NCBI RefSeq assembly: GCF_008831285.2
Contig: NC_045141.1
Span: 21,386,848 to 21,450,847 of the forward strand
DNA length: 64,000 bases
Source: Nymphaea colorata
Taxonomy: Eukaryota > Streptophyta > Magnoliopsida > Nymphaeales > Nymphaeaceae
Direction of reading: 5' to 3'
This document shows positions 1 through 17,632 of this stretch, one piece after another. How positions within the stretch are numbered: the first letter of the stretch is position 1; each line of letters starts with the position of its first letter. The notes below the pieces were generated by a model that was not told the origin of the DNA, did not search any database, and was given only the letters and a program-made list of their open reading frames with translations. The position numbers and the translations under genes were made by a program.

Positions 1-3000
1 TGATCGCAATGGGAGATGAACAAAGATAGATGCTCAGCGGTAGTCGATGCATCCTTGCTTGGCTTATACTGGCAAGTAGTTCACCTTTTTGTGTTTGTGT
101 CTATTTATTCTCTTCGATCTCTTCTATCGTCCAATTTTATCGGATAGATGGGCGTCCCCAAGTCGCTATAGGCCACCAACCGCTTGGAGCACGTGGAAGG
201 GATAAGTACCCGTTTGGTCAAGCTGCCGACGTTTGAGCTTGACTGTCACAATTGTGTGCCAACCTTATGTGAGAAAAACATGCAATCTAAGAGATTCTAT
301 ATTGGTTTTTACTTCATCTAAATGCGCCTGCTTTCTCAAATCTCAAGGGCATAAAACTAATAATCGACTCTACAAGAACAAGACATGACATGTTTGATTG
401 CATGAGGAGATGTCAAGGGTTTTCCTGGATCTGTAGTCAATTCTGGACTGGAAATCTAGGATTTTTTTGCACAAACATGGCCTTGGTGTTGCGTAATAAG
501 AACAAATGCCTAGCTATGTTGACTGGATCTTCCTTTTGGCTGTAACAGCTTGAGTAACATCACCACCTTGGTCAGGACACCAACTTTCTGACGCTCACTT
601 TCTAATACCGACGGTTATTCAGCACCTTCATTATTGCATACAAACTCGCAAAGAAAGAGAGCGAGAGTAAAATCACAAGCAAGCAGAGAGAGGGGGAGAG
701 AGGGAGAGAGAGAGGAAAACACAAATAGAAACAAAGAGAGTTCATTATCAAGCTGACGCACATTAACCAGAGAGAAAGGGAGAGTTCACTATCAAGCTGA
801 CGCACATCAGCCATTATAGAGTTCTATAGATCTTATCAAGCAGGCAAGGGACAAGGGCTTGTTTCTAGACTATGACTAGTCTTAAGACAAGCAACAATTG
901 AATCATCACATCACATACGATAAGGATGCAAACATTATGGAAAGGATCGTTAGCAAATATGGTGGCAAAGATCATGACGATGGATTATGGAAACAGTTAA
1001 TAACAAACACAAATCAAGAAAGCGTTGTGTTGATAATGAATATCTTGTAACAACTCCTTAAACTGAGTTACCACAGCTGTAATGCCTATATATAAGAGAT
1101 TGGCATACTCGGTAATTTGAATCGGCCTTCAGTGGATAAATAAAATTACTCCACGTCAAAATTTCTTTTCTTTTTATGTTTTTCTTGACATGCTAAAATA
1201 ATTTGTTGTCCCACCTCTCAATGGCCATTACATCGAGTGAGCATGGGGGTTGTAACTTGTACATGTCACTGTTCAAGTTTTAATCATTTTTTACGGGCAC
1301 TGGCTTACAGAACTTTGAGAGGGAGAGGGAGAGACGTGAAACATTTTCCCTCAGATGTGAATTATTGAGCAAAAAAAATTTGCTACCCATCCCAGCCATA
1401 CTATTTCTTTACAAAGAGAACCCGCCGTTAACCATGGTTTTATCTTTCCCTTTGAAAAAACGAGTCATCACAGTTCTGTGGACATGGTTGGAACAAGCCG
1501 ATATGACGTCCTTGTTTGTCTTCTCCTCGTCACAGATGTCCTCTGTAACTCTTACCCTCTGCCCAAAAGTCTTCTTACTACTTCACAATGGACGCAGCAA
1601 TAGATGCGCGCACGCCCTAAGTGGAAACTCATAGCTAGCAGGATATGAAATGGATACAAGAAACACGAGAAGCAGAAAATATGAGAAACATGGGCACAGG
1701 AGATAATGTGAAAAACAAATGCTATTAAGTGAAAAAAAAGAATCGAGATACGCCCATAAAATGCAAGAAAAGTAATAAGTGAAAATAGTATATATGAAAA
1801 AAGTAACAACAAAAGTGAACAACATGACTTTGAAATAAGTTTAAAAGGCACAAGTCGATATTGCAGGCGAATTTGCTCTCTCCTGCCTGGTCGTTCTACC
1901 ATAGGCGTGACCTTGAAAAGTAAACCATGATATCCTATGTGCAGATTCTCGTGTTAAAGTATCCCACAGGGATATTGGCACCATTGAGACTTTACACAGA
2001 CTGGAAAAGTCGGTTTAAACGTTCCTGGAAAGTGATGGTTTTTATTATAATCTTTACAACAAATAACTTCGAACATTGTTGTGCAAGAATGTCTTCATGC
2101 ATACGTTCTTGTCAAGAGTTGCATTAACCACAATATTCGTAGACGTAAGAACTGTATGGCATTTTACAGGAAGTACGTTATCTCCACGCTACTTCACAAC
2201 ACTCCTTTACGACAAAAGTGCTTCTTTAAACTTTCTAAACGAATCAATTGCAGAACAAAATATTATTGTGTAATCTCCACCTGATTTGGCATTCATCAGG
2301 ACACTTGGGAGAGATGATGCGTGTTAGCTGCTACAGACATCCTATTACCGAGGTTTGAACTCACTTGGGAGGAAGGATACAGCCACGTGGGTAATACTGC
2401 GGAACGACGCTGATGGACTCGAACCAGCACTTAGCATCAGCCTGCAAAAAGAACGAGCACTTATGGGGGACTTGAACGTGCATTCAGCTTCAGTTTGCGA
2501 AAGGAGTGACACCTGTGGGATTTGATGAACCATGCCTGTGACACCGGGCACAATAGAAGGCTCACTGTGTAGATCGCCAGAGGTAAGCTATGTTCTAAGG
2601 TAGACCATTCCGGAATGTTGGCTTGTCGGATAACATTTACCTCATGTAAAGGTCAACTACTGCATACAGGCAATCAGACGGTGAGGAAAGTTAAAACTTT
2701 TTCTTTACTTTTTAACTTTACAATTGAGGAAAGACAAGTCCCTCATATGAGCTGCATCGGAAGTCAGTCAGTTGAAGACAAGTGCAACTTTCTTCACATG
2801 ATTTTAAGTTAGTACACCATGAAGAATGTAGCCACAAGGACCACAGCTCCAACAGTCAAGCATCGCTTTAAAGACGCTCTCCAACTTTCCTTGCCACCTG
2901 CTTCTCACTGCTAAGGAGGAAAACAGTAGACGTGAGCAAACACACCTATAACCATTTAATTAAGGCTGCTGCAAGAAACTTCCTGCAATAACGCCGAGAA

Positions 3001-4075
3001 AATGCCATACACAGTATTGGCTGCGAATGAACCCCAAAAATGAAAATGCTCTATACCACTAAGTAAAAAGGAAAGGCAAGGCGACGCGTGAAACAGAAGT
3101 GAAGAAGTATATGTTTAAAATATTACATTAGCATAGACAATGGACTCCCCAATTTTGAAAAAGGAAAGTGGGTTTCATGTTAACCATGGATTACCCCAAG
3201 TAATGTATGTATAAGTACGATGCTTCAATTGTAATATCTCAAGGTTATAATTTGTACTTCAGTATTGAGCTACAGATAGGCTAAAAACTTTGACAAGGGA
3301 TCTGAAAACTTTATCTTCACCACTTTCATTTCTTCTGTGCCTCAGTGACAAACGAACTACCACGTGGGGAGCTCATGAAGGGTACACCTCCAAACTGCAG
3401 ATCATGTTTCAGTCTGCCATCTGCAGGAATTCAACGCAAAAAAATTACACTTGGTCTTCAGTACAGGAGAAAGCAGGACTACAGCACAAGTGATATGGTC
3501 ATTTACAGGAAGCTCCCTCGCTCTTACAATACACAGTCACTTGCTTCAATTTCGTAGTGCCTTCCTGGATAAGACCAGCTAACTGCCCAGGCTCTCCACA
3601 AGAATCACAGGGCGTGCTCTTGGAAATTTGAAGTCATCAATTCTTATAGGGTTCAGAAAAGCCATAAAGGGTTGAGGATATGCTATTAGTGGCTCCCCTT
3701 AAACTCTGCAGACAGCCCCAAGTTGGAACAGACAGGAAAAGCGGGACTCGCAAAAGCTCCAGCCTTACCATATTACCGTGAACCATGACCAACCATCTAG
3801 CAGCGCCGAGACATGGAAAGAGAAAAAGATAACTTGGGGACTAATACAATAAAAATTAGTGGTATCCATGACCAAGACAAAGCAAAATCCTGCTAATAAT
3901 TTTCTGCGCTTAATATTGCATTAAACCTGTTCTATTTGCAAGTACAATGACCAACCTCAATCTAACATTGAGTGAAACCCGTCCCCTACATCTGCAATAC
4001 AATGAGCAGCCCAATGTAACGGAAGGCAAAATTGATCAAGAGCCAAAAGCTTATCTCCTTGCTATCTGGCCTCCA
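1..4075. other. Intergenic stretch, no confident gene
   Basis: Only short open frames without recognisable homology occur here. From 640 to 825 the sequence is GA-rich and contains a ~44-bp imperfect direct repeat (around 737-780 and 781-825). A few small minus-strand frames with plausible splice signals lie at 2809-2897 and 3326-3618, but I cannot assign them to a gene and list them only as a weak finding. The last kilobase lies 3' of the first purine permease and probably includes its 3' untranslated region. The first ~350 bases hold a broken coding-like frame that I do not recognise. Confidence 0.5.
2345..2545. repeat. Degenerate ~50-bp repeat cluster with tRNA T-loop-like motif
   Basis: Three loosely similar units of about 45-55 bp follow each other. 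On the minus strand each contains a variant of the box B/T-loop consensus; one copy, GGTTCGAGTCC, matches it exactly near 2413-2423. No cloverleaf or A box could be fitted, so this is not called a tRNA gene. It may be a tRNA-derived repeat remnant or a diverged minisatellite. Confidence 0.3.
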
Positions 4076-5269
4076 CTATCCAGCAAAATTTGAAGTACCG
4101 ACAGGATTAATTTCTTTCTTCTTCCTCTCAATAACAAAACCAGATGTGGGTTTCTGAGCGGAATCAAGATACTGCTGATAGGCATAAGAAGCAAAGCCCC
4201 ACAAACTCAAAAGCAGGGCCATGAGTTTCACAGCGTCCATCTTATCATTGAAAACAAAGATTGCCAACACAGGCACAATCGGCAACGCCACAGTACTGAT
4301 CAAATTGGAGAAGAGGGAAGATACAGTAAAGATCAGTCCCACTACGCCGACAGATCCGACCTGCCAGGCAACAGCTGTCCACACCACTGTCATCACGTAG
4401 GAAATCTTACCGGTCTTGAAGCTATAGAACTCGTCGGACAGCTTCTTCCATTCACCACTTGCGAAGAGGCCAACCATGCAAGCCGCCGTTGCCAACGCTG
4501 ATGTATACACCTGCATTTCCAGCACAATGGAGAACGTCTCTTTCTTGAAATGCCTCTGGAAGGAAAACTGCATCAAGGAGAGAATGAGCGCATACAAGGC
4601 GGAGGCGGAGAGGGTGCAGGCAAAGCCGATTGCATACTCCTGGTCGGAGATGCCGGCCGGACGCTCGGTATCAGAGCGGACGGCGAGGAGAACGGCGCTA
4701 AAGATGACGAGGATAACGGAATTAAGAATGGGAGGAGTGAATTTCTGAGAATTGAGAAAGAAGGAGAAGACACAGTTGAAGGCGAGCTGCGTGGCGCAAA
4801 TCAGGGAGTATGTGGAAACAGGGAGGAAAGCAACACCATAGGTATAGAGCATGTCATCTGCGGCAACGAGAAGGCCGAGGCCGAAATAGATGAGTACGGT
4901 GGTGGAGGTGGAAGCGGCGGGGGAGGACGTGGAGGTGGAGGTGGAGGCGGCGGTAACGGTGGTGGAGGAGGATGAGGAAGTGGTAGAGGCAATGGGGGCT
5001 AGGAGGAAGAGGGGGAGCAGGATGGGGAAGCCTACGATCTGGACGAGGGTAGCGAGCCACTTGGAGTTTCCGCCCTTGTCGAAATAGAAGCGGCTCAAAA
5101 GGGTGGCCGAGGTCTGGCCGGCAAGGAGGAGGAAGACGTTAAACGCGACCAGAATAGACCACCAGTGGCGCCGGTGGAAAGGCTGCCATATGGGGGTGGT
5201 GGAAGCAGGAGGAACGGGAGCTGTTGATTCTGTTGTGATCTGGATGTTGGTATCCTTGCCTTCCGCCAT
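4076..5269 (-). CDS. Purine permease (PUP family transporter), copy 1
   Basis: Single-exon gene for a 397-residue integral membrane protein of the plant purine permease family (drug/metabolite transporter superfamily). The family imports adenine, cytokinins and other purine derivatives with protons across the plasma membrane or tonoplast. Visible family features are the first membrane segment near residues 38-56, the GGNSKW motif at 66-71, about ten hydrophobic segments, the AxGEWKKL region, and the conserved end with SLLSLWGFASYAYQQYLD. A Ser/Thr-rich low-complexity loop (about 94-124) lies between the second and third membrane segments and is unusually long. I chose the ATG at 5269 because the frame stays open upstream to 5488 but that part encodes an extra hydrophobic leader atypical of the family. 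It is the downstream member of a tandem pair with the copy at 8056-9194. It resembles PUP4/PUP10/PUP11-type proteins; the exact orthologue and substrate are not known. Confidence 0.92.
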   Translation of the reverse strand: MAEGKDTNIQITTESTAPVPPASTTPIWQPFHRRHWWSILVAFNVFLLLAGQTSATLLSRFYFDKGGNSKWLATLVQIVGFPILLPLFLLAPIASTTSSSSSTTVTAASTSTSTSSPAASTSTTVLIYFGLGLLVAADDMLYTYGVAFLPVSTYSLICATQLAFNCVFSFFLNSQKFTPPILNSVILVIFSAVLLAVRSDTERPAGISDQEYAIGFACTLSASALYALILSLMQFSFQRHFKKETFSIVLEMQVYTSALATAACMVGLFASGEWKKLSDEFYSFKTGKISYVMTVVWTAVAWQVGSVGVVGLIFTVSSLFSNLISTVALPIVPVLAIFVFNDKMDAVKLMALLLSLWGFASYAYQQYLDSAQKPTSGFVIERKKKEINPVGTSNFAG

Positions 5270-8055
5270 TGTTCTGGGGAGAGAGAGAAAGGGAGAGAGA
5301 AGATCAGCGATGGCTGTTGGGGGTGTTGATAGGAGCGATTCACGGGGGGAGAGAGAGAGGAGGAGAGGAAATTTGGCCAAAAAAACAGCGTACAGGTGGA
5401 CTGAAGCTGAAAAGAGAGAGACATAGAACGAGAAAAAGTGCACCAAGATTAACGAATAAGGATGGAGAAAGCAAAAAAGACTCAGCAAAAGGACGGGCCG
5501 TCACGGAAACGACATTTAGCGGATGAGAAAACTAGTTGCAGTTCTTTTAGTAAAAAATTTATTTAGAAATAAGAATGTGAAGTGTTCTATACTTATCTGG
5601 TTCGAAAATCGTGCTGTTTTAGATTCAACCCAAAATACAGGAAGCAGTAAATTCCGAATCCATCTTAGGAAACCCTACAATCTCAACTAATTAAGTTAAA
5701 CTGGATACCAACTGCTGAGGCAATTCCATGCAAGCAAGTAGCTACTCTTTTTTCTATGGATTGAATATAATCTTTGCAGCTTCAGTTATGTTGAATGTTC
5801 AAGAGAGGGAAAGAAGAAACAGTGGAAACGGAACACACTTTATAGAGAATCCAAAAAAGAATGGATGTGATGACGACTTGGTAAAGGAAATGGTTGACGC
5901 TGGTCGCTGAGGCAAAGCAAGTCATGTGGAATAAATAACTGGAAAGCGAACAGGTAAATGAAGATTCAAAGAAGCATAGTAAATTTTTAATCTGTGTTTG
6001 AATTACCACCATCCGCTACCCAAATGGATTGTATGAACGCCTTTTGTTGCTGTTCATCGTGGTGATCAAACGGCCGCCGGAAGTCCGATATGATTACATA
6101 TTTGATATATCTTAACAAGCAGAGTCGATTATGTTGATTATTGGGTTTGAAGGTATTTGAAACGTCTTGGGCTCTCAAAGGACAAAGAATCGACTATTTT
6201 GATAAGAAGGTGACATAACTCTGATGAAAATTTTCTTTTTAACACTGCGGACCGTCCTGGCGAAAGAAGACGTAATCATAATTCGAATATTTTTTTTTCT
6301 CAAACGTCACCTACCCGTTGGCCTGATCTAACCATTTGCAATGCAAATGGTAGAACTAACCAAACCCTAATGTTTTCCTAGAAGAAAACGGACCCTGAAT
6401 ATTTTATGTATTACTTTGCTGTGTTAGTGAATATAAAAATTTTAAAGTATAAGTAGAACTTTTTAACCTTGATTTTATGTTTATCCGCACAAAGTCAAAA
6501 AGCGACAAGCCGAACCCATCAAACATGTTGGGTTCAGGCGGTCAGTGAAGAAAAGATATCCAACTTTGTTCATTGTCCTTGAGGTAAAAAGCAAAAGGAA
6601 AAAGTTTTCCGCAAAATCGAATAAAGAAGTTTTATCTTTCAATTGAAACGTTGCTCAAGTTGGAGGGTGTGATTGCATGTCACATTCCTAAAAAGGTTGT
6701 TTCGAAGAAATTGGTTTTATGAAAAAGTGGTTTTTAATCATTTTTTAGAAACTGCATTGTGTGTTTGGATAACATATTTAAAAGGACGTTTTGCCTTCAA
6801 TAACGCCATTTGTGGTCAAAACAGTGTTTTCTGAACACACAGTTTTAATTTTTCACTCAAAAATGAGAGTTCTCAGGATGACCACTTTGTATTTGCTTCC
6901 AAAAAATGACTTTGTTTATTGGCATAAGACACTCAACGAGCTTCATTATTGCAATTTTTTTTTAACGATGTGCTAATATGCTTTATTAGGTGAAACTTGA
7001 AAGTGAAACATTGGCTTTCCAATTTAAAAGCACAATTCTTCAAAGGACAGATTTACATAGTTCAGAATGAAAAATACCAGATTTTAACCTAATAACCCTT
7101 TTACAGTATGCAAATTTTATATCATCTAATAAAACTACGACATTACTGTACTAACAATTTGATAATGCAATCTCAACGAAGGGAACATCTGTTTCCCAAG
7201 CAATATATAATTGGCTCAATGCATGAGCTTAGCTTGATTGAGAGTGTCCAATACAAATATTTATAGGCCCCCTAAGTTATGTTATTGGTAGGGCTCCAGC
7301 ACCACTGTGTTATGTGTTAGGTAGACTTGAGCATCGGGCCCAAAACTTGAGCCCGGGCTTGAGCCCGATACCCAGTAATTGAGCCTAAACTCGAGCCCTA
7401 AGCCGGGCTTGAGCCCGATACTCTCCCGGCCTGATACCCATTAATTAAGCCTAGGTTCGACCCAATTAAAAAAAAAAAATTAAATATAATATAGAATATA
7501 TTTTTGAATAATAAAATATATATTATTATTAAATAAAAAATTTTAAAAAATCGAGGAGAACAGCCCTATGTATAGGAAGTGCATATCACTTTAAAACTAT
7601 CAATTATATGCAATATGCTTGAGCATTTAGCCATTTCTCTTCTTTTTTGTTTATCCGATTTCCTTTTCAATAGTACTTTATGTCTTTTCACATAAGTTGT
7701 TAATAACTAGAAGACGAGGATCAAAGGCTGGTCAGGTTAGAATGAACAAGTGGGAGAACCTCAAATAAGAGGTGGATAGAAGATAAGTCATCCTTCGAGA
7801 CACCACTGCATTTGGTATTATACATTCTAAGACGACAACACATGCTTGACCCACTGATGCCTCCTATCTTCCAGGTGTTTCACATTTATTGCGTAACGAA
7901 GATGCAATAGCCAAGCAAAAGCAAAAACTGCAGAAATTTTTGTTGCCTGCAGTCAAATCCAACTCTCAATGTCCGCAGGTACTGAATTTATAAATCCACG
8001 AAAAAGAAACAGAGTATGTGCTTGGTATCAATGGCTTCCTTTCTCCAGCAGGCCC
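5270..8055. other. Spacer between the two permease genes
   Basis: No credible coding region. The first part (5270-5490) is GA-rich leader DNA of the first permease gene. The remainder is AT-rich. It contains a short near-perfect palindrome near 6331-6350 (CCATTTGCAATGCAAATGG) and a GGGCTTGAGCCC-rich element at 7334-7470, listed separately. The segment just before 8056 is probably the 3' untranslated region of the second permease gene. Confidence 0.5.
7334..7475. mobile_element. GC-palindrome element fragment, possibly hAT-type MITE relic
   Basis: The segment is packed with repeated GAGCCCG and CCGGGC motifs in both orientations, and an abrupt A/T-only stretch follows. The same build, GGGCC/CCCGG clusters next to pure AT, recurs at 43049-43300 inside UPF1. 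From family knowledge, many plant hAT (Ac/nDart-like) non-autonomous elements have such subterminal GGGC-rich repeats. I found no target-site duplication or clean terminal repeats, so both the class and the ends are uncertain. Confidence 0.35.
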
Positions 8056-9194
8056 TCAACAGTCAACACAGTTGTTTCCCTCCTTCGTCCTCTCAAACGC
8101 GAAACCAGAAGTGGATTTCTTGCCAGAATCAAGATACTGTTGATAGACATAAGAAGCAAAGCCCCATAAGCTCAACAGCAAAGCCATCAGCTTAACGCCA
8201 TCCATCTTATCTTGGAACACAAAGATTGCCAAGACGGGAACGATGGGCAATCCCACCGTGCTGATCACATTGGAGAAGAGGGAAGACACAGTCAAGGTGA
8301 GCCCAATTATGCCAAGGGAACCAACTTGCCATGCAATCCCAGTCCCCACCATCGTCATCACATAGGAAACCTTGCCGGTTTTGAAGCTGTGTAGCTCGCC
8401 GGAAAGCTTCCGCCAGTCCCACTCGCAAACAGGCCCACCAGGCAGGCGGCCGTCGCCACCACGGATGTGCAGACCTGCATTTTCAGCGCAACGGAGAATG
8501 TCACCCTCTTGAAATGCTTCTGGAAGGAGAGCTGCATCAGGGAGAGACTGAGGGAGAAAAAGATGGAGGCGGCGATGGTGGAGCCAAAGCCGATGGCGTA
8601 TTGCGCGCTCGAGACGCCGGCTGGGCGCTCGGAATCGGAGCGGACGGCGAGAAGGACGGAGCTGAAGATGAGGAGGACGACGGAATTGAAGATGGGGACA
8701 GTGAATTTCTGAGAATTGAGGAAGAAGGAGAAGATGGAATTGAAGGCAAGCTGGGTGGAGCAGAGGAGGGAGTAGGTGGAGACAGGGAGGAAGGCGACGC
8801 CGTAGCTGTAGAGCATGTCGTATCCGGCCATAAGAAGGCCGAGGCCGAGGTAGATGAGGATGGTGGTGGAGGTGGTTCTCGTGGTGGCGGTGGTAGATGT
8901 GGAGGAGTTGGCTGGGAGGAGAAGAACGATGGGAAGGAGTAGAGGGAACCCTGCGGTCTGGATGAAGGTGGCGAGCCACTTGGAGTTACCGCGCTTGTCG
9001 AAGTAGAAGCGGCTCAGGAGGGTGCCTGACGTCTGGCCGACGAGGACGAAGAAGATGTTGAGGGAGACTAGAAGGCACCGACCGTAGCGGTGGCGGAAAG
9101 GCTTGAAAGTGGCGGCGGGGATGGGCCCGACTGTCATGGAAGGTGGAGTAAGGGAAGACGGTGACACAGCGGTGATCTGAGTATTGGTTTCCAT
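8056..9194 (-). pseudogene. Purine permease, copy 2, broken by a one-base frameshift
   Basis: Tandem paralogue of the permease at 4076-5269, closely similar along its whole length. It starts at the ATG at 9194 (METNTQITAV...), keeps the GGNSKW motif and membrane segments, and reads in one frame to about 8420. The conserved continuation (WRKLSGELHSFKTGK through SLLSLWGFASYVYQQYLD) lies in the next frame and ends at the stop at 8056-8058. In copy 1 the junction after the FASG codons has one base more than here (24 versus 23 nucleotides from the Ala codon to the following Leu codon). One deleted base near 8413-8420 therefore explains the break; without it the protein would have about 379 residues. 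Apart from this break I saw no other stop or decay, so it may be a very recent null allele or an assembly error in a functional gene. No pair of splice sites that would repair the frame was evident. Confidence 0.88.
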
Positions 9195-16225
<7,031 letters not shown>

Positions 16226-17632
16226 CGCATGGCGATGCACTTACATCTCATTGAAGTTTCCAACACTCGATCCTGTTGCTTCTGTCATCATTTCTTGGTT
16301 ATCTCCGATTTTTCATTGTAGTTCTGGATGGCTGAAACCGAAACTCGAAAGGTGTGAAGCATTGGAGGCACTTGATGTTGAATATGGCTGAAGGCTGAGA
16401 ATATCAGTTGTGTTGTAACCAATGGCTTGATTTGCAGCCTGAAGGAGTACTTCTGATCGGCAGAATTTTGTCTTAATCCTTTCCAAAGGGTCTTTATAAA
16501 TGGAAAAGAATGTCTTGCATTTGACAATTAAATAATGAAACAAAGTCAGGTTTAAAGATCTGCATCGTATCGGCAGATACTTTTAATGAGACGGACCTGC
16601 TTTTGGTTTATTGTGATACTTATCTTTGTACTTCTTGAATCTTGAACGAGGAAGATTAAGTTGGAAATCCCGTTAGCAATGTTCAAGTTCGTCCAACTAG
16701 TGCTGAACCAAACAGGTGTTCAACCAAGGAAAGAGGCCGTGACTGAAGTATCCATGGTTAATAACGTCGTCAGTAACAAAGAGTAGACACTTTCTTCTTA
16801 GTGTGTTTTCTTCACATCGTGCCATACTCCCATTTCGCCGTCGGCATCAATAGTTTCTTCATATTTCTCAAAAACAATTTCTGTATGTGCTACAAGATCG
16901 CCTTCGCTAACGGTGTACAGGTTCCCAAGCTATACCAAGGGAAGGCATGGAATCGTGCTGGGCTGGCTGGATTACCAATTAACTGGGCTTCACATAATCA
17001 GAATGGGTCTTCGTTTAAGAGTCTGATGGTTTTTTTCTCTTTTTCTCTCTAATCAAATCCTGATCTAGAATTGAAATCAAGTCACCGGTGTTGTATGTTG
17101 GGCCTGATTTTTTTTCCATGTAACTATATTGTAGTTGAATGGGACTAATTCGAGTTCATTCATATTACAAATCAGAAATGCATACCAAAAGGATCCTGTT
17201 TATCAAACTCATGTGGATTCGTGTCAATGAACGGGAAAACACGATACATCCTTAGTTTAGCTCCATTCCTTCTTCCTGATGGAGATTAGAACTGGTGGAT
17301 CCTGAAATACATGATCCTGATCCAACAGGAATGGCAATTTTCAAAATGTCTGTGCACTGTCCGGTAATTTGTGAGTATCCCTGCTCCATCAGTTCGGACA
17401 CGAACAGGGTTTTAGCCCTTCCATTGGAAACCCCCGCGGTCGCTCGTCTTCTCTCTCTCTCGACTGTTTTCCTTGATTCAGGTACTCAGTAGTCGGTATC
17501 TTCTTCTTCGTTCTCTTCATTGTCGGAAGCTTCCTTTTCATCTCTGCATTTTCCGCCTGTATTAATTCGTTGAAAATCGTGTTTTCTCGGAGCTTTTTTT
17601 AGCTTATGAAGCATTAGACTGCCACCGGCCAA
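16226..17632. other. Intergenic region between RABH1b and nMAT2
   Basis: The first few hundred bases are probably the RABH1b 3' untranslated region. The last ~230 bases before 17633 are CT-rich and likely hold the nMAT2 leader. No credible gene, RNA gene or repeat was seen. Confidence 0.5.

Noticed and set aside
4550-4975. Plus-strand open frame of 141 codons rich in Gly and Glu, and a similar one at 8514-8942
   Set aside because: Both lie antisense to the permease genes at equivalent positions and reflect the Ser/Thr/Ala/Pro codon composition of the real strand. They have no start context or homology.
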